DNA of 64,000 nt, taken from positions 1 through 64,000 of the forward strand of contig CALFDU010000026.1 in NCBI GenBank assembly GCA_937950315.1, given 5' to 3'. Made by a program: the position numbers and the translations under genes. Source of the DNA: an uncultured Saprospiraceae bacterium (GTDB lineage: Bacteria > Bacteroidota > Bacteroidia > Chitinophagales > Saprospiraceae). The notes under the pieces are model-generated. The model did not search any database. It was not told the DNA's origin and was given only the letters and a program-made list of their open reading frames with translations. Shown here one piece after another: positions 17,964-27,319 of the stretch; positions within the stretch are counted from its first letter, which is position 1, and the number at the start of each line of letters is the position of its first letter.

Positions 17964-18047
17964 AGGAAGTAGTTTGTATTAAAGATAAAACGTAAAATAT
18001 AGACCAAAGGTTGGTTGTGAAAAAAATTAGATTGTCAGAAAAGAATT

Positions 18048-18953
18048 TTATACTCTACTCCTTGGATGGAAATTCATCAGAGTCTCTCTTAAGAAATTGG
18101 TATCAAGATGTGTATAAATTTCAGTCGTCAGAATGGATTCATGACCCAGCATATCTTGAACTGCACGCAGGTCTGCCCCTCCTTCCACCAGATGGGTGGC
18201 AAAAGAATGCCGAAATGTGTGAGGACTTACATTCTTTTTTATTCCAGCCAATGCAGCAGCTTGTTTGATGATATAAAAAACCATAACCCTACTCAAGCCC
18301 TTCCCCCTTCTATTTAGATACAAAGTATCTTCATGCCCTTTCTTGATATCGAGATGACATCGTTGGTTTTCTAGATAATAAAGATTATGCCTGATGGCTT
18401 CCTCACCTATCGGAACTATACGCTCTTTATTGTTTTTACCAATCACACGCACAAATCCTTCCTCATGATAAAAGTTAGAAATTTTCAATCCAATCAACTC
18501 AGATACACGAAGGCCGCATGCGTATAATGTTTCCAATAAGGCTCGATTACGATGACCATTGCTTTCGCTCATATCAATAGAATCTAATATTGCAGTGATC
18601 TCATCATAATTTAGCACCTCTGGGATTTTACGCCTCAATTTTGGTCCTTCAAGAAGTTCTGTTGGATCATCATCGATGACATCCTCCAACAAAAGATATT
18701 TGTAAAAAGCACGTACACCTGACAATATTCTTGCCTGTGTCCGATCTCCCATACCCATCTTGTTGATATCTTGAATAAAGGCCGAAAGCATATCTACATT
18801 CACATTTTCAGGCATCACACCAGGATGGTGAGTCGACATCCATTGATATAGCTTGGCTATATCATGCTGATATGCATCAATCGAATTGCTTGACAAAGAC
18901 CGCTCAAGCTTCATATATGCCTTAAATCCTTGACTATATGCCTTCCAACTCAT
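18048..18953 (-). CDS. xerD: XerD-type tyrosine recombinase
   Basis: A 301-residue tyrosine recombinase with an N-terminal SAM-like domain (about 1-90) and a catalytic domain containing Arg149 (ACGLRVSEL), Lys173, His245 and Arg248 (HTFRHSFATHL), His271 (LGHESI) and nucleophile Tyr280 (EIYTHL). Length and sequence match chromosomal XerD, which with XerC resolves chromosome dimers at dif. No integron or transposon structure surrounds it, so the housekeeping role is favoured over a mobile-element integrase. It is divergent from the FMN-glutamate-synthase-like gene. Confidence 0.92.
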   Translation of the reverse strand: MSWKAYSQGFKAYMKLERSLSSNSIDAYQHDIAKLYQWMSTHHPGVMPENVNVDMLSAFIQDINKMGMGDRTQARILSGVRAFYKYLLLEDVIDDDPTELLEGPKLRRKIPEVLNYDEITAILDSIDMSESNGHRNRALLETLYACGLRVSELIGLKISNFYHEEGFVRVIGKNNKERIVPIGEEAIRHNLYYLENQRCHLDIKKGHEDTLYLNRRGKGLSRVMVFYIIKQAAALAGIKKNVSPHTFRHSFATHLVEGGADLRAVQDMLGHESILTTEIYTHLDTNFLRETLMNFHPRSRV

Positions 18954-19051
18954 TCTGTAAATATATTACAATTTTTCATAATATGATTTAAGCCAAAATA
19001 TTAACCGGATATATAACGGAATATGTAAATTACACATATAATAAACACGAC

Positions 19052-20674
19052 ATGCGTAACGAATTTGTAATTTTTGCCATTCTTTCGACTCTTATCGTAG
19101 CCCTATTGGGTTGGTTTGTTTCTTTTGGTTGGTTTTGGGTATTTATTGTTCTAGGGCCTATCCTACTTTTAGGATTTTATGACTTCTTCCAAACCAAGCA
19201 AGCGATTGCCAGAAACTTCCCGTTGGTAGGAAGATCTCGATACATCGCTGAATGGCTTCGTCCCAAAATATATCAATACTTTATTGAGTCTGATACCGAT
19301 GGAAAACCATTTGCACGTATTGCTAGAAACATTGTTTATCAAAGAGCAAAAGGTGATTTAGACACTGCACCATTTGGTACACAGTTGGATGTGTATGCGG
19401 AAGGATTTGAATGGATGAATCATAGTATTGCAGCACTTGACCCGCACACTTTGGATCAAGACCCAAGATTGATCGTCGGCGAAAAACATTGTGCGCAAAA
19501 ATATTCATGCAGTGTTTTAAATGTATCTGCGATGAGCTTTGGCTCACTCAGTAACAGAGCCATATTATCTCTTAATGGTGGAGCCAAAATTGGAAACTTT
19601 GCACACAATACTGGTGAAGGTGGAATTTCCCCATATCACCTTGAAAACCAGGGAGATTTGATTTATCAAATCGGAACAGGCTACTTTGGATCACGTGCTC
19701 CTGATGGAAATTTCTCTGATGAATTATTTGCCGAAAGGACTAAAGAGCCTTCCGTCAAAATGGTAGAGATAAAATTATCTCAAGGAGCCAAGCCTGGTCA
19801 TGGAGGAATTCTCCCTGCCAAAAAAGTTACCAAGGAGATTGCAGCAATAAGATCCATTGAGATGGGGAAAGACGTAATCAGTCCACCCTATCACAAAGCG
19901 TTCAACAACCCAGTTGGTTTGTTAGAATTTGTAAAAAAATGCCGAGACCTTTCCAATGGAAAACCCATTGGATTCAAGCTTTGTATTGGGCAAAAATCAG
20001 AATTTATCGCCCTATGTAAAGCCATGATTCAGACGGGAATTACACCAGACTTTATTTCAATCGACGGAGGTGAAGGTGGAACAGGAGCGGCACCATTGGA
20101 ATTTAGCAATAGTGTCGGAATGCCATTTGTGGAAGGATTGGCTTTTGCTTATGATGCATTGGTTGGATTTAATTTAAAAAGGGACATCAAATTATTTGGC
20201 TCAGGCAAAATTGCCTCGGGTTTTGATATTTTTAGAGCCATCTCATTGGGTGCAGATGCTTGTAATTCTGCACGTGCAATGATGATGGCAGTCGGTTGCA
20301 TCCAAGCACTGGAATGCAATCACAATACGTGCCCTACAGGAGTTGCCACTCAAAATCCTGAACTGATCAAAGGACTCAATGTACAAGACAAAACGCAACG
20401 TGTAGCCAATTATCAGACAGAAACGGTGCACGCATTTGTAGAACTTATGGCTGCAGCAGGCATATCTCATCCTGATCAAATCAACAGAGTTCATATCTCA
20501 AGAAGAGTCTCTCAGAGTGTGGTTAAAAGATTTGATGAGATCTATCCATATATTCCAGAAGGATGCCTTCTAACACCAGAATCTGTTCCAGATGATTGGA
20601 AACAAATCATGGCAATGGGAGATGCTTCAAGCTTTAGTCCAAAGTTTCAAGTGGTTCATATTGAAGATGATTAA
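19052..20674 (+). CDS. Membrane-anchored FMN-binding glutamate synthase family protein
   Basis: A 540-residue protein with two N-terminal membrane helices (about 5-24 and 27-45) followed by a GltB central-type (alpha/beta)8 FMN domain. Visible motifs: NTGEGGISPYH (186-196), QGAKPGHGG (244-252), SIDGGEGGTGAAP (336-348), and a 3Fe-4S cluster motif Cys416-x5-Cys422-x4-Cys427 followed by PTGVATQ. There is no glutaminase or GXGXG domain, so it is not a full glutamate synthase. Relatives are usually annotated only as FMN-binding glutamate synthase family; the physiological reaction is not established. The gene is monocistronic. Confidence 0.9.
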   Translation: MRNEFVIFAILSTLIVALLGWFVSFGWFWVFIVLGPILLLGFYDFFQTKQAIARNFPLVGRSRYIAEWLRPKIYQYFIESDTDGKPFARIARNIVYQRAKGDLDTAPFGTQLDVYAEGFEWMNHSIAALDPHTLDQDPRLIVGEKHCAQKYSCSVLNVSAMSFGSLSNRAILSLNGGAKIGNFAHNTGEGGISPYHLENQGDLIYQIGTGYFGSRAPDGNFSDELFAERTKEPSVKMVEIKLSQGAKPGHGGILPAKKVTKEIAAIRSIEMGKDVISPPYHKAFNNPVGLLEFVKKCRDLSNGKPIGFKLCIGQKSEFIALCKAMIQTGITPDFISIDGGEGGTGAAPLEFSNSVGMPFVEGLAFAYDALVGFNLKRDIKLFGSGKIASGFDIFRAISLGADACNSARAMMMAVGCIQALECNHNTCPTGVATQNPELIKGLNVQDKTQRVANYQTETVHAFVELMAAAGISHPDQINRVHISRRVSQSVVKRFDEIYPYIPEGCLLTPESVPDDWKQIMAMGDASSFSPKFQVVHIEDD

Positions 20675-20743
20675 AACGACTTACTAATAATTAGAATGAA
20701 TCTTCTTTCAAGATTTTCTTTAAAATTTATTATCTTTTAAAAA

Positions 20744-20772
20744 TTGACAGATTGTGACGTCGATTTATTTTG
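20744..20772 (+). promoter_or_regulatory. Candidate promoter for the T9SS gene at 20793
   Basis: TTG at 20744-20746 and TATTTTG at 20766-20772 are separated by 19 bases, close to the Bacteroidota TTTG / TAnnTTTG promoter pattern (one base short in the -7 box). The predicted start lies about 15-17 bases before the ATG. Confidence 0.4.
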
Positions 20773-20792
20773 TTAAATTTTAAACTATAATC

Positions 20793-21629
20793 ATGAAAAG
20801 AAATTTACTTCTTACGACCCTTACTTTACTACTTTGCACTTTCGCATATTCCCAATCCATTCATCATATTGACTTTGAAGAAGGATTGGTCATCGAGTCT
20901 GGAGCAGATTATCAAATGGATATTAACCATGATGGTGTAACCGATTTTAGCGTCAATGGCTGGGAAGACGAGCTTGGGTTTGTACCCATTTTTGCAGTTG
21001 GTTGCTTTGCTAGTGAATCTTATTATGCCGATACACATTTTGGATCAAGTGTACTTCAGATCTTTGAAGAAGGAGATGAAATCAGAATGGATGCATCCAA
21101 TATGTATGATTATCTAGACGAGGATCGTGGCTCAACTTTCAAGCCTGGCGAAGGCACAGCGGAAGGATGGACTCATGATATTCCAAATTACATAGGTTTT
21201 GCCGTTTTTCATCCTGAAGATGGTACAGTCACCAACGGCTGGATGAAAGTAAAAGTAGATACTGAAAACAACACACTAATAATATTAGAGTATGCATATC
21301 ATGATTTTGGATTCGCAGTCGGAGAAGGCAGCATCATAGCAGGAGATAGCGGCTTGGTGAATGTTCAAAATCTTGACAATGTATTATCCAACATTCAGGT
21401 ATCACCAAATCCAGCTCAAGATTTCGTAAATGTTGCATACAGTTACACTGGTCAGGACGTTATCAAGATTTCCATTTATGACAATCTTGGAAGAGAAATT
21501 TTGAAGCGTGCGGGAAATCTTCAATCTAATTTGAATATAGAAACCAGCTCTTGGACAGATGGTGTGTATTACTTGAACTTTAACACCAAAAATGGAGTGC
21601 ATACAGAACGGATCATCGTGAGCCATTAA
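20793..21629 (+). CDS. Type IX secretion cargo protein (type A sorting domain)
   Basis: A 278-residue secreted protein: signal peptide MKRNLLLTTLTLLLCTFAYS, an acidic N-terminal domain with DINHDGVTDFSV that resembles a short calcium-binding FG-GAP-like motif, a beta-rich middle (YIGFAVFHPEDG, NGWMKVKVD) and a C-terminal type A T9SS sorting domain (ISPNPAQDF-like VSPNPAQDFVNV, IYDNLGREIL, DGVYYLNF, RIIVSH). The middle part resembles proteins of unknown function carrying a G-W-M-K-V pattern. It should be exported to the cell surface. Function otherwise unknown. Confidence 0.8.
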   Translation: MKRNLLLTTLTLLLCTFAYSQSIHHIDFEEGLVIESGADYQMDINHDGVTDFSVNGWEDELGFVPIFAVGCFASESYYADTHFGSSVLQIFEEGDEIRMDASNMYDYLDEDRGSTFKPGEGTAEGWTHDIPNYIGFAVFHPEDGTVTNGWMKVKVDTENNTLIILEYAYHDFGFAVGEGSIIAGDSGLVNVQNLDNVLSNIQVSPNPAQDFVNVAYSYTGQDVIKISIYDNLGREILKRAGNLQSNLNIETSSWTDGVYYLNFNTKNGVHTERIIVSH

Positions 21630-21842
21630 AATACCTAAGGAATAATATCCTTACGATAAAGAATTTGTCAATGGTCATAAAGTCAGACTCATAGACGGTA
21701 TCTTAATACCAATAAACCTAGGACATATGGCTACCGAACAATTTCCCTTTAATTTTAGCATGAAGCTGAGACATTGATGAAATTTGAGACGATTTCGTTG
21801 TAGTCAATGAAAATAGAGATATTACCCATTGAGAGAAAGACC

Positions 21843-21889
21843 TTTGTAACCAAGCCGTTGATTACATCAATCATCGGTTTGGTTACAAA
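21843..21889. repeat. 15-bp inverted repeat with nested loop palindrome
   Basis: TTTGTAACCAAGCCG (21843-21857) is mirrored by CGGTTTGGTTACAAA (21875-21889), with one G-T-compatible difference. The 17-base loop contains a second small palindrome, TTGAT-tac-ATCAA. No T-run follows on either strand, so it is not a plain terminator. It may be an RNA hairpin at the 3' end of the upstream mRNA or a dispersed palindromic element. Confidence 0.5.
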
Positions 21890-21950
21890 ACTCAGGCAGT
21901 ATTCATGTAAAAATTGAGCTTTTCAGATGTTTTTTACGTGAACCTTTCAG

Positions 21951-21996
21951 AAAAAAGAAAGGATACTACCTTGCGGTAATATCCTTTCTTTTTTTT
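21951..21996. terminator. Bidirectional intrinsic terminator
   Basis: A 14-bp stem GAAAGGATACTACC / GGTAATATCCTTTC (one mismatch) with loop TTGC is flanked by an A-run on the left and a T-run on the right, so it can end transcription of both convergent genes (20793-21629 on plus and 22015-24840 on minus). Confidence 0.85.
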
Positions 21997-22014
21997 CGTT
22001 TTAAGACCTAAGTT

Positions 22015-24840
22015 CTATCGGACCAAGCTTACATCCCCTTCTACAGTGACATCTCGTCCTCCAGGCTCAGTATATCTTGCGTACCAATAAAATACATCAC
22101 TTGGGTGCTGTTGGCCATCGATTGCACCATTCCATCTTCCAACAACATTATCGGTTTCGAATACGAGCTTGCCCCACCTATTATAAATTCTTAATTCGTA
22201 ATCTTCAATCAAAGCTGGACACTCTACATGAGGCCCAAAAGTTTGGTTGATGGGAGTATCCATACTGCTTGGGAAAAATACATTAGGAAATTGTAAGCCT
22301 TCTGATGGGAATGATTCAGCCACATCTATGGATGCACTCACTTCCTGGAAACAATTAATTGCTGTAAATGTATATACTTGAACTTCTTCCACCAGTATCT
22401 CAGAAGCGTTGACCACTCCATTACTCCACTGTGCATTGAAAAATCCATCCTGAGGATTATCTAAAGAAATAATCAACATATTAGAGATGCAAAATGAATC
22501 AATATCAAAACTAAGCATTGGTTGGTCAGGTTCAGGTAAGCCATCCACAGTGAAGGTTTCAATAATTGCGTCGTTACAACTATCGCTAATGGTCACATCG
22601 TAGGTCCCGACTTCAGATACGGTAATCATGGATTCAGTTTCTCCAGTTGACCATTCGTAGGTATAGGGTTCAAACCCTCCAGTTGGCGATACGGATAGTG
22701 GGAAAGTTTCTGTAACGCAGAATACATCTTCATCTATCATACCATTTGGTGAAATAGGATCTCCACCAAAGTCTCCTTCGTCGATATCCAAAGCAAAGGC
22801 TTGTTCGCACACAATTCCAGTTACACTATATGTCCCAGGGCCCGGCACACTGATAGATGTTACTTCAGTCTCTCCAGTACTCCAAACAATATTGGTCACA
22901 CCTGCAGCATTGAATAATCCAATTACATAATCACCCGTATCGCAGAAAAGACTTTGATTAAACGTAAGACCGGGGAATGGATCAATATCTGGTAAATTTG
23001 ATTCATTGTAATTTATTGTTTCAGTCGCTGAATTACCACAGCCATCGGTTATTGTCACTGAATAATCACCAAACTCATCAACCAAAATCATTTCTTCAGT
23101 TTCGCCAGTACTCCACTCATAAACAAATGGCGGAAGACCCATCGATGGGTTTGCGTCCAAAACAAAATCACCCGTCTCACAAAATATGGCATTGCTGCCA
23201 TTGATTGCAAGCTCCGGGAATTCTAATTGGGTTATAATTGATGTATCACAAAGTGAAAAGCAAGTAAGAGTATCAAAGGTTACTGTCACCATGTATTCCC
23301 CATCTTCAGTTACTTCTATCATTGGTGTAGTCTCTCCAGTACTCCAAGAATATGTTTCTGCAAACTCAGCCGTTGCATCAAGTGTAACCATAATTGGATC
23401 TTGTGGGCAGAAAAATGTATCCAACAATGTCACCATCGGAAGATCGTAATCAGAGAATGTATCTCTGTCTACCATAAAATCTTCGTACACTCCAAAATCA
23501 GAATTTCCCCAAAACAAAGTATCGTTGGTAAAAGTCAACAAAGTATCGTTGACAATGGCCATTACATTTTCTTCACAGACTGCTGATCCATCTTGATCTA
23601 CTCTTACCACAAAAGGATAGACACTTCCAACCTCCAAGTTGGAAGAAATTCCAGACAACTGATATTCATTTTCGTTAAGATGGAGATCACCACCAAGCAA
23701 CAAACCAGCATTCGGATCAAATACAAAACTATTGACTCTTGGAAACTGCTTATTCCAAATAAGGTCTCCCAGTGAGTTGAACCTGATCATGTAATCTTGG
23801 GCATCTCCAGTAATTACATCTAAGTATCTTCCAGAGATAATAACGTTATTGGAAATATCCGTGATAATATGTGCATTCACAGCAATTGGAAAATCTCCAG
23901 GCAACATAACAGTATTTGACCATATTGGTAATCCAATGCTATCCACTTTAAAGACATAGCTCATCAATTGCCCTGTTGTTATATCTTGCAAAACTCCTAC
24001 TACTGTAGTGGTTGTATCATTTGCGCAAGCGATATCAAAAACTTGATTATTAAAACCATCACCAAGGCCTTCCAATACATGGGCATATGATCTTGACCAA
24101 ATCATCTCACCATCTGGATTTACTTTAGACAAGAACATTTCATTGTCCATTATCATGGTATCCAAAATTCCTGAAATCATAAAGGTTGTATCTACTTCAC
24201 ATCTATCCATAGCGGTAACCAAAGAAAAACCACTGCCTATTCCATCCTCGTCTAGAATATCATACATCATGGACCATTCTGTTTCACCTTCAGCATCTAG
24301 GGATGCCAGATAAGTGTTGGTACCTAATTCTGGTGTTTCACTGTGCAAAGAAGCTATAATCACTCCTTCTGAATAATTTGGCTTTAAAGTCAATTGACCC
24401 GCGATAGCAAAAGCATTCTCCTCTTCTGAGTCAATGAGTTTACTCCACAAAATCTCACCCGCACTATCGAGCTTTACCAAAAGATCTACATCAACACCAC
24501 CTGTTAATGGTTCTAATTCTGTAACACCAAAAACAATTCCTCTGTCTTCTGTCTCAATGATATCCATATCGATATCAATGGCCATTCCATAACCCTCTAG
24601 TTCATAGTCATAAGCCCAAAGAACATCCCCCTTTAAGTGGTGTCTTGTGACATGAAACTTGATGAAACCTTCCGCTACATCTTGATAAATATTGACCAAG
24701 TAAAAACCGCCATCATGCGAAACTGCCATTCCTCCATGAATCATCTGCCTATCAGGCACTTCATAGATTCTTTGGAAAGTATGCTGCGCGAAAAGGCCTT
24801 GAGCAAGAAAGAGAAATAAAAATATATATAAGCTCCTCAT
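22015..24840 (-). CDS. Large surface protein with CHU_C (type B) T9SS domain
   Basis: A 941-residue secreted protein: signal peptide MRSLYIFLFLFLAQGLFA, then a long beta-propeller-like N-terminal half (about 20-440) with repeated YLASLDAEGETEWS / DSAGEILWSKLI-type blades, then five beta-sandwich modules marked by W-S-T-G-E-T at about residues 497, 577, 654 and 732 and a degenerate WSNG at about 806, spaced near 78 residues. The end (LQFPNVFFPSS, YELRIYNRWGKLVFET, FYWYARY, GDVSLVR) is the gliding-motility-associated CHU_C domain, a T9SS type B signal. It is likely an adhesin or surface sensor. Monocistronic, closed by the bidirectional terminator. Confidence 0.88.
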   Translation of the reverse strand: MRSLYIFLFLFLAQGLFAQHTFQRIYEVPDRQMIHGGMAVSHDGGFYLVNIYQDVAEGFIKFHVTRHHLKGDVLWAYDYELEGYGMAIDIDMDIIETEDRGIVFGVTELEPLTGGVDVDLLVKLDSAGEILWSKLIDSEEENAFAIAGQLTLKPNYSEGVIIASLHSETPELGTNTYLASLDAEGETEWSMMYDILDEDGIGSGFSLVTAMDRCEVDTTFMISGILDTMIMDNEMFLSKVNPDGEMIWSRSYAHVLEGLGDGFNNQVFDIACANDTTTTVVGVLQDITTGQLMSYVFKVDSIGLPIWSNTVMLPGDFPIAVNAHIITDISNNVIISGRYLDVITGDAQDYMIRFNSLGDLIWNKQFPRVNSFVFDPNAGLLLGGDLHLNENEYQLSGISSNLEVGSVYPFVVRVDQDGSAVCEENVMAIVNDTLLTFTNDTLFWGNSDFGVYEDFMVDRDTFSDYDLPMVTLLDTFFCPQDPIMVTLDATAEFAETYSWSTGETTPMIEVTEDGEYMVTVTFDTLTCFSLCDTSIITQLEFPELAINGSNAIFCETGDFVLDANPSMGLPPFVYEWSTGETEEMILVDEFGDYSVTITDGCGNSATETINYNESNLPDIDPFPGLTFNQSLFCDTGDYVIGLFNAAGVTNIVWSTGETEVTSISVPGPGTYSVTGIVCEQAFALDIDEGDFGGDPISPNGMIDEDVFCVTETFPLSVSPTGGFEPYTYEWSTGETESMITVSEVGTYDVTISDSCNDAIIETFTVDGLPEPDQPMLSFDIDSFCISNMLIISLDNPQDGFFNAQWSNGVVNASEILVEEVQVYTFTAINCFQEVSASIDVAESFPSEGLQFPNVFFPSSMDTPINQTFGPHVECPALIEDYELRIYNRWGKLVFETDNVVGRWNGAIDGQQHPSDVFYWYARYTEPGGRDVTVEGDVSLVR

Positions 24841-24933
24841 AATGAATATGTAATTCGATTTTCTAGTGTGTACAAATTTGCTAATAGTATGTCAATTTTT
24901 CTAATATCGGCGGTTATTTCTCTTATATCGTGC

Positions 24934-26754
24934 CTAAGAGTACATCGCATCTATCTGACTTGCACATTTATCCCTAATTACGCGCCTTTTAAGCTTCATA
25001 GTTGGGGTTAATTCTGCATCTGAAGCATCGGTTTTAACAGATTCCCAAGTATCACCAAGTAGAGTAAACTTCTTAATTTGCTCGACATGTCCAAAAAGTG
25101 GGTTAATATCATTGATTGCTCTCTGATAGAGATCAATGACTTTTGGGTGTTTAATTGCCTCATTGAAGTCATCAAATGGGACTCCATTGTTTTCACACCA
25201 ATCTTTTAACACTTCTTCAGATGGAACGATCAAAGCCGAAACAAATTTCTTCTTGTCTCCTACAACCATGACATTTTCTATTAAAAAGTTCTCCTTTAAT
25301 TTTCCTTCTATAGGAGCTGGAGCTACATATTTACCCCCACTTGTTTTCAATAATTCTTTCTTTCTATCTGTAATCTTAAGATAATCTTTGCCTCCTGGGC
25401 CTTTCACCCATTTACCGATATCTCCTGTTCTAAACCAACGCTGACCATCGATTTCTTTGAATACTTCAGCTGTTTTATCAGGCTTTTTATAATAACCTTG
25501 CATCACATTTGGGCCATTTGCCAATATCTCTCCTTCTCCTTCCTTATAATCTCCATCGCTTTCATCAATTTTAATGGTTACACTAGGTATTGTTGGTCCT
25601 ACTGTACCAATCTTTGCCTCATTGTCATGATATCTATTGATCGTCAAAGTTGGAGATGTTTCCGTCAATCCGTATCCTTCTAGAATAGGCACACCAGCAG
25701 CAGAAAATACTCTGGCAATCTTGGCTGGGCAAGGCGCAGCTCCAGTTACAATAGCAATCAAATTACCCCCTAAAGCTTCTCTCCATTTACTAAAAATCAA
25801 CTTATCTGCAATTTTTCGTTTAAAACCAGCCATACCGGAGTAAGACTTGCCAATTTCATAATCGTCGGTTAAGTCTAGCGCCCAAAAGAACAATTTCTTT
25901 TTTGCCCCAGTCAATTCAAGTCCTTTGCTATATATTTTCTCATATACTTTTTCTAACAATCTTGGTACTGTAGAAAAGAAATTTGGTTGAACCGATCTAA
26001 GATCACCATCCTCTCCACCCAGATTGGTAGTGCCTGTACAGTAAGTAGTAATTCCAAGGTACATGTATGAATAATATACTGCTCTTTCAAAAATATGGCA
26101 GAATGGTAAGAAACTCAATGTCCTGTGACCAGGCTTTAGAGGAAGTGCCTTGGTTGTGTCGTTAACAACAGACATGATATTGGTGTGAGTCAACATAACG
26201 CCTTTGGGATTTCCTGTTGTTCCTGAGGTATATATAATGGTAGCAAGATCATCCGGTTTGATGGTCTCTTTGTGGGTCATCACTGTATCTAAATTGGTTT
26301 TACTCATGATACTTTCCCAATGATCTCTTCCTTCTACTTTATCGAAGGCATAAATATGCTTAAGAGTAGGCACATTGGGTTGAGCCTTTTTTACTTTGTC
26401 AAACAAATCTTCCCCGCCCAAGAAAACCGCTTTTACTTCTGCTTCTTCCAAGATGTATTCATATTCAACAGGACTTATGGTAGGATAAAGCGGAACACTG
26501 ATCGCACCAATATATTGACAAGCAAGTTCTGCTACAATCCATTCTGGTCTATTTACATAGGCCACTACACTCACTTTATCGCCTGCTTTTATTCCAATAT
26601 CAATAAGTCCAGAGGCTAATTCTCTAGATTTAGTAAGCATATCATCGGTGCTATAAAATTTCCATTCACCTGAAAGTTTGGAACCAAAGGCCTTCTCTAA
26701 TGGATAGTTCTTCTTTTGATATTCTAGATAATCAAATAATCTTGTTGGGTTCAT
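24934..26754 (-). CDS. Long-chain acyl-CoA synthetase (AMP-forming)
   Basis: A 606-residue ANL-superfamily adenylate-forming enzyme. The phosphate-binding loop is YTSGTTGNPKG (175-185), later GYGLTETSPT, and FRTGDIGKWVKGPGG with the hinge ITDRKKELLKTSGGKYVAP. The long N-terminal domain, the FFSTVPRLLEKVYEKI stretch and total length match FAA1/FadD15-like long-chain fatty acid-CoA ligases. It activates fatty acids to acyl-CoA for beta-oxidation or lipid synthesis at the inner membrane. It is preceded on the same strand by an SCP2 lipid-binding protein gene but separated from it by a terminator, so it has its own promoter. Confidence 0.93.
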   Translation of the reverse strand: MNPTRLFDYLEYQKKNYPLEKAFGSKLSGEWKFYSTDDMLTKSRELASGLIDIGIKAGDKVSVVAYVNRPEWIVAELACQYIGAISVPLYPTISPVEYEYILEEAEVKAVFLGGEDLFDKVKKAQPNVPTLKHIYAFDKVEGRDHWESIMSKTNLDTVMTHKETIKPDDLATIIYTSGTTGNPKGVMLTHTNIMSVVNDTTKALPLKPGHRTLSFLPFCHIFERAVYYSYMYLGITTYCTGTTNLGGEDGDLRSVQPNFFSTVPRLLEKVYEKIYSKGLELTGAKKKLFFWALDLTDDYEIGKSYSGMAGFKRKIADKLIFSKWREALGGNLIAIVTGAAPCPAKIARVFSAAGVPILEGYGLTETSPTLTINRYHDNEAKIGTVGPTIPSVTIKIDESDGDYKEGEGEILANGPNVMQGYYKKPDKTAEVFKEIDGQRWFRTGDIGKWVKGPGGKDYLKITDRKKELLKTSGGKYVAPAPIEGKLKENFLIENVMVVGDKKKFVSALIVPSEEVLKDWCENNGVPFDDFNEAIKHPKVIDLYQRAINDINPLFGHVEQIKKFTLLGDTWESVKTDASDAELTPTMKLKRRVIRDKCASQIDAMYS

Positions 26755-26788
26755 CCGGCTGGTTTTATGATTAGCAATGAAGCTAATA

Positions 26789-26825
26789 TAAAAAAATGGC
26801 TATCCACATCTGCATGGATAGCCAT
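26789..26825 (-). terminator. Intrinsic terminator of the SCP2 gene
   Basis: An 11-bp perfect stem, ATGGCTATCCA (26796-26806) with TGGATAGCCAT (26815-26825), loop of eight bases, is followed on the minus strand by a run of seven Ts. It lies between the SCP2 stop and the fadD-like start. Confidence 0.92.
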
Positions 26826-26850
26826 CTAAATTGCTCATTTGTCCTAAGAT

Positions 26851-27150
26851 TTAGCCCAACAATGATTGTAACTTCATTGCCAATCCCATATCTCCTTTGA
26901 TTTTTACTTTTCCACTCATAACCGCCATCATTGGGTTAAGATCCCCACTTTTCATTTTTGCAATTGTTTCTGCACTAGTGGTTATGGTGCAATCTGCCTC
27001 TTTATCTTCATCACTTACTACATTAGAATCTCCTGTACCATCTATTAAAATTGGTTGATCGTCTAATACAAACTTAATTACCGAACCGAGTGGATCAATA
27101 TTACCTGCTTGCTTTGAAATTACCGCTTTGATTTCTTCTGTCAAACTCAT
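26851..27150 (-). CDS. SCP2 sterol-carrier domain protein
   Basis: A 99-residue SCP2-like protein from the ATG at 27150; the frame stays open to 27264 but that extension has no family match and lies across a hairpin. The sequence shows the SCP2 pattern VIKFVLDDQPILIDGTGDS, DCTITTSAETIAKMKSGDLNPMMA split over strands and helices, and the end motif GKVKIKGDMGLAMKLQSLL. Such proteins bind fatty acyl-CoA or other lipids in the cytoplasm. The adjacent acyl-CoA synthetase gene supports a fatty-acid role. A strong terminator follows. Confidence 0.88.
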   Translation of the reverse strand: MSLTEEIKAVISKQAGNIDPLGSVIKFVLDDQPILIDGTGDSNVVSDEDKEADCTITTSAETIAKMKSGDLNPMMAVMSGKVKIKGDMGLAMKLQSLLG

Positions 27151-27319
27151 TTTTTCTCTTCTTTGCTGATTATTAAAATGGAATTGATCTAATGTTAAAC
27201 TAAAATTAGCAAAAAAAAGTTCAATCAAGCCGACACAAGACGCATAGTATGGTGAAAGCACCATATTCGGTTACGAAAAAAATTTTAATAATAATTTTAA
27301 TTAAAAATAGTACTCAAAA

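Larger units (their letters stand above)
21630..22014. other. Convergent intergenic region with two hairpins
   Basis: This 385-base space between convergent genes holds a long inverted repeat (21843-21889) and a bidirectional terminator (21951-21996), described separately. The remaining sequence shows no ORF with coding character and no RNA gene that I recognise. Confidence 0.5.

Noticed and set aside
18048-18953. Integrase of a mobile element
   Set aside because: Length and motifs match chromosomal XerD; no att-like repeats or cargo genes flank it.
27151-27264. N-terminal extension of the SCP2 protein
   Set aside because: The segment has no SCP2 similarity and covers a TATGGTG-aaag-CACCATA hairpin; the ATG at 27150 gives the normal family length.
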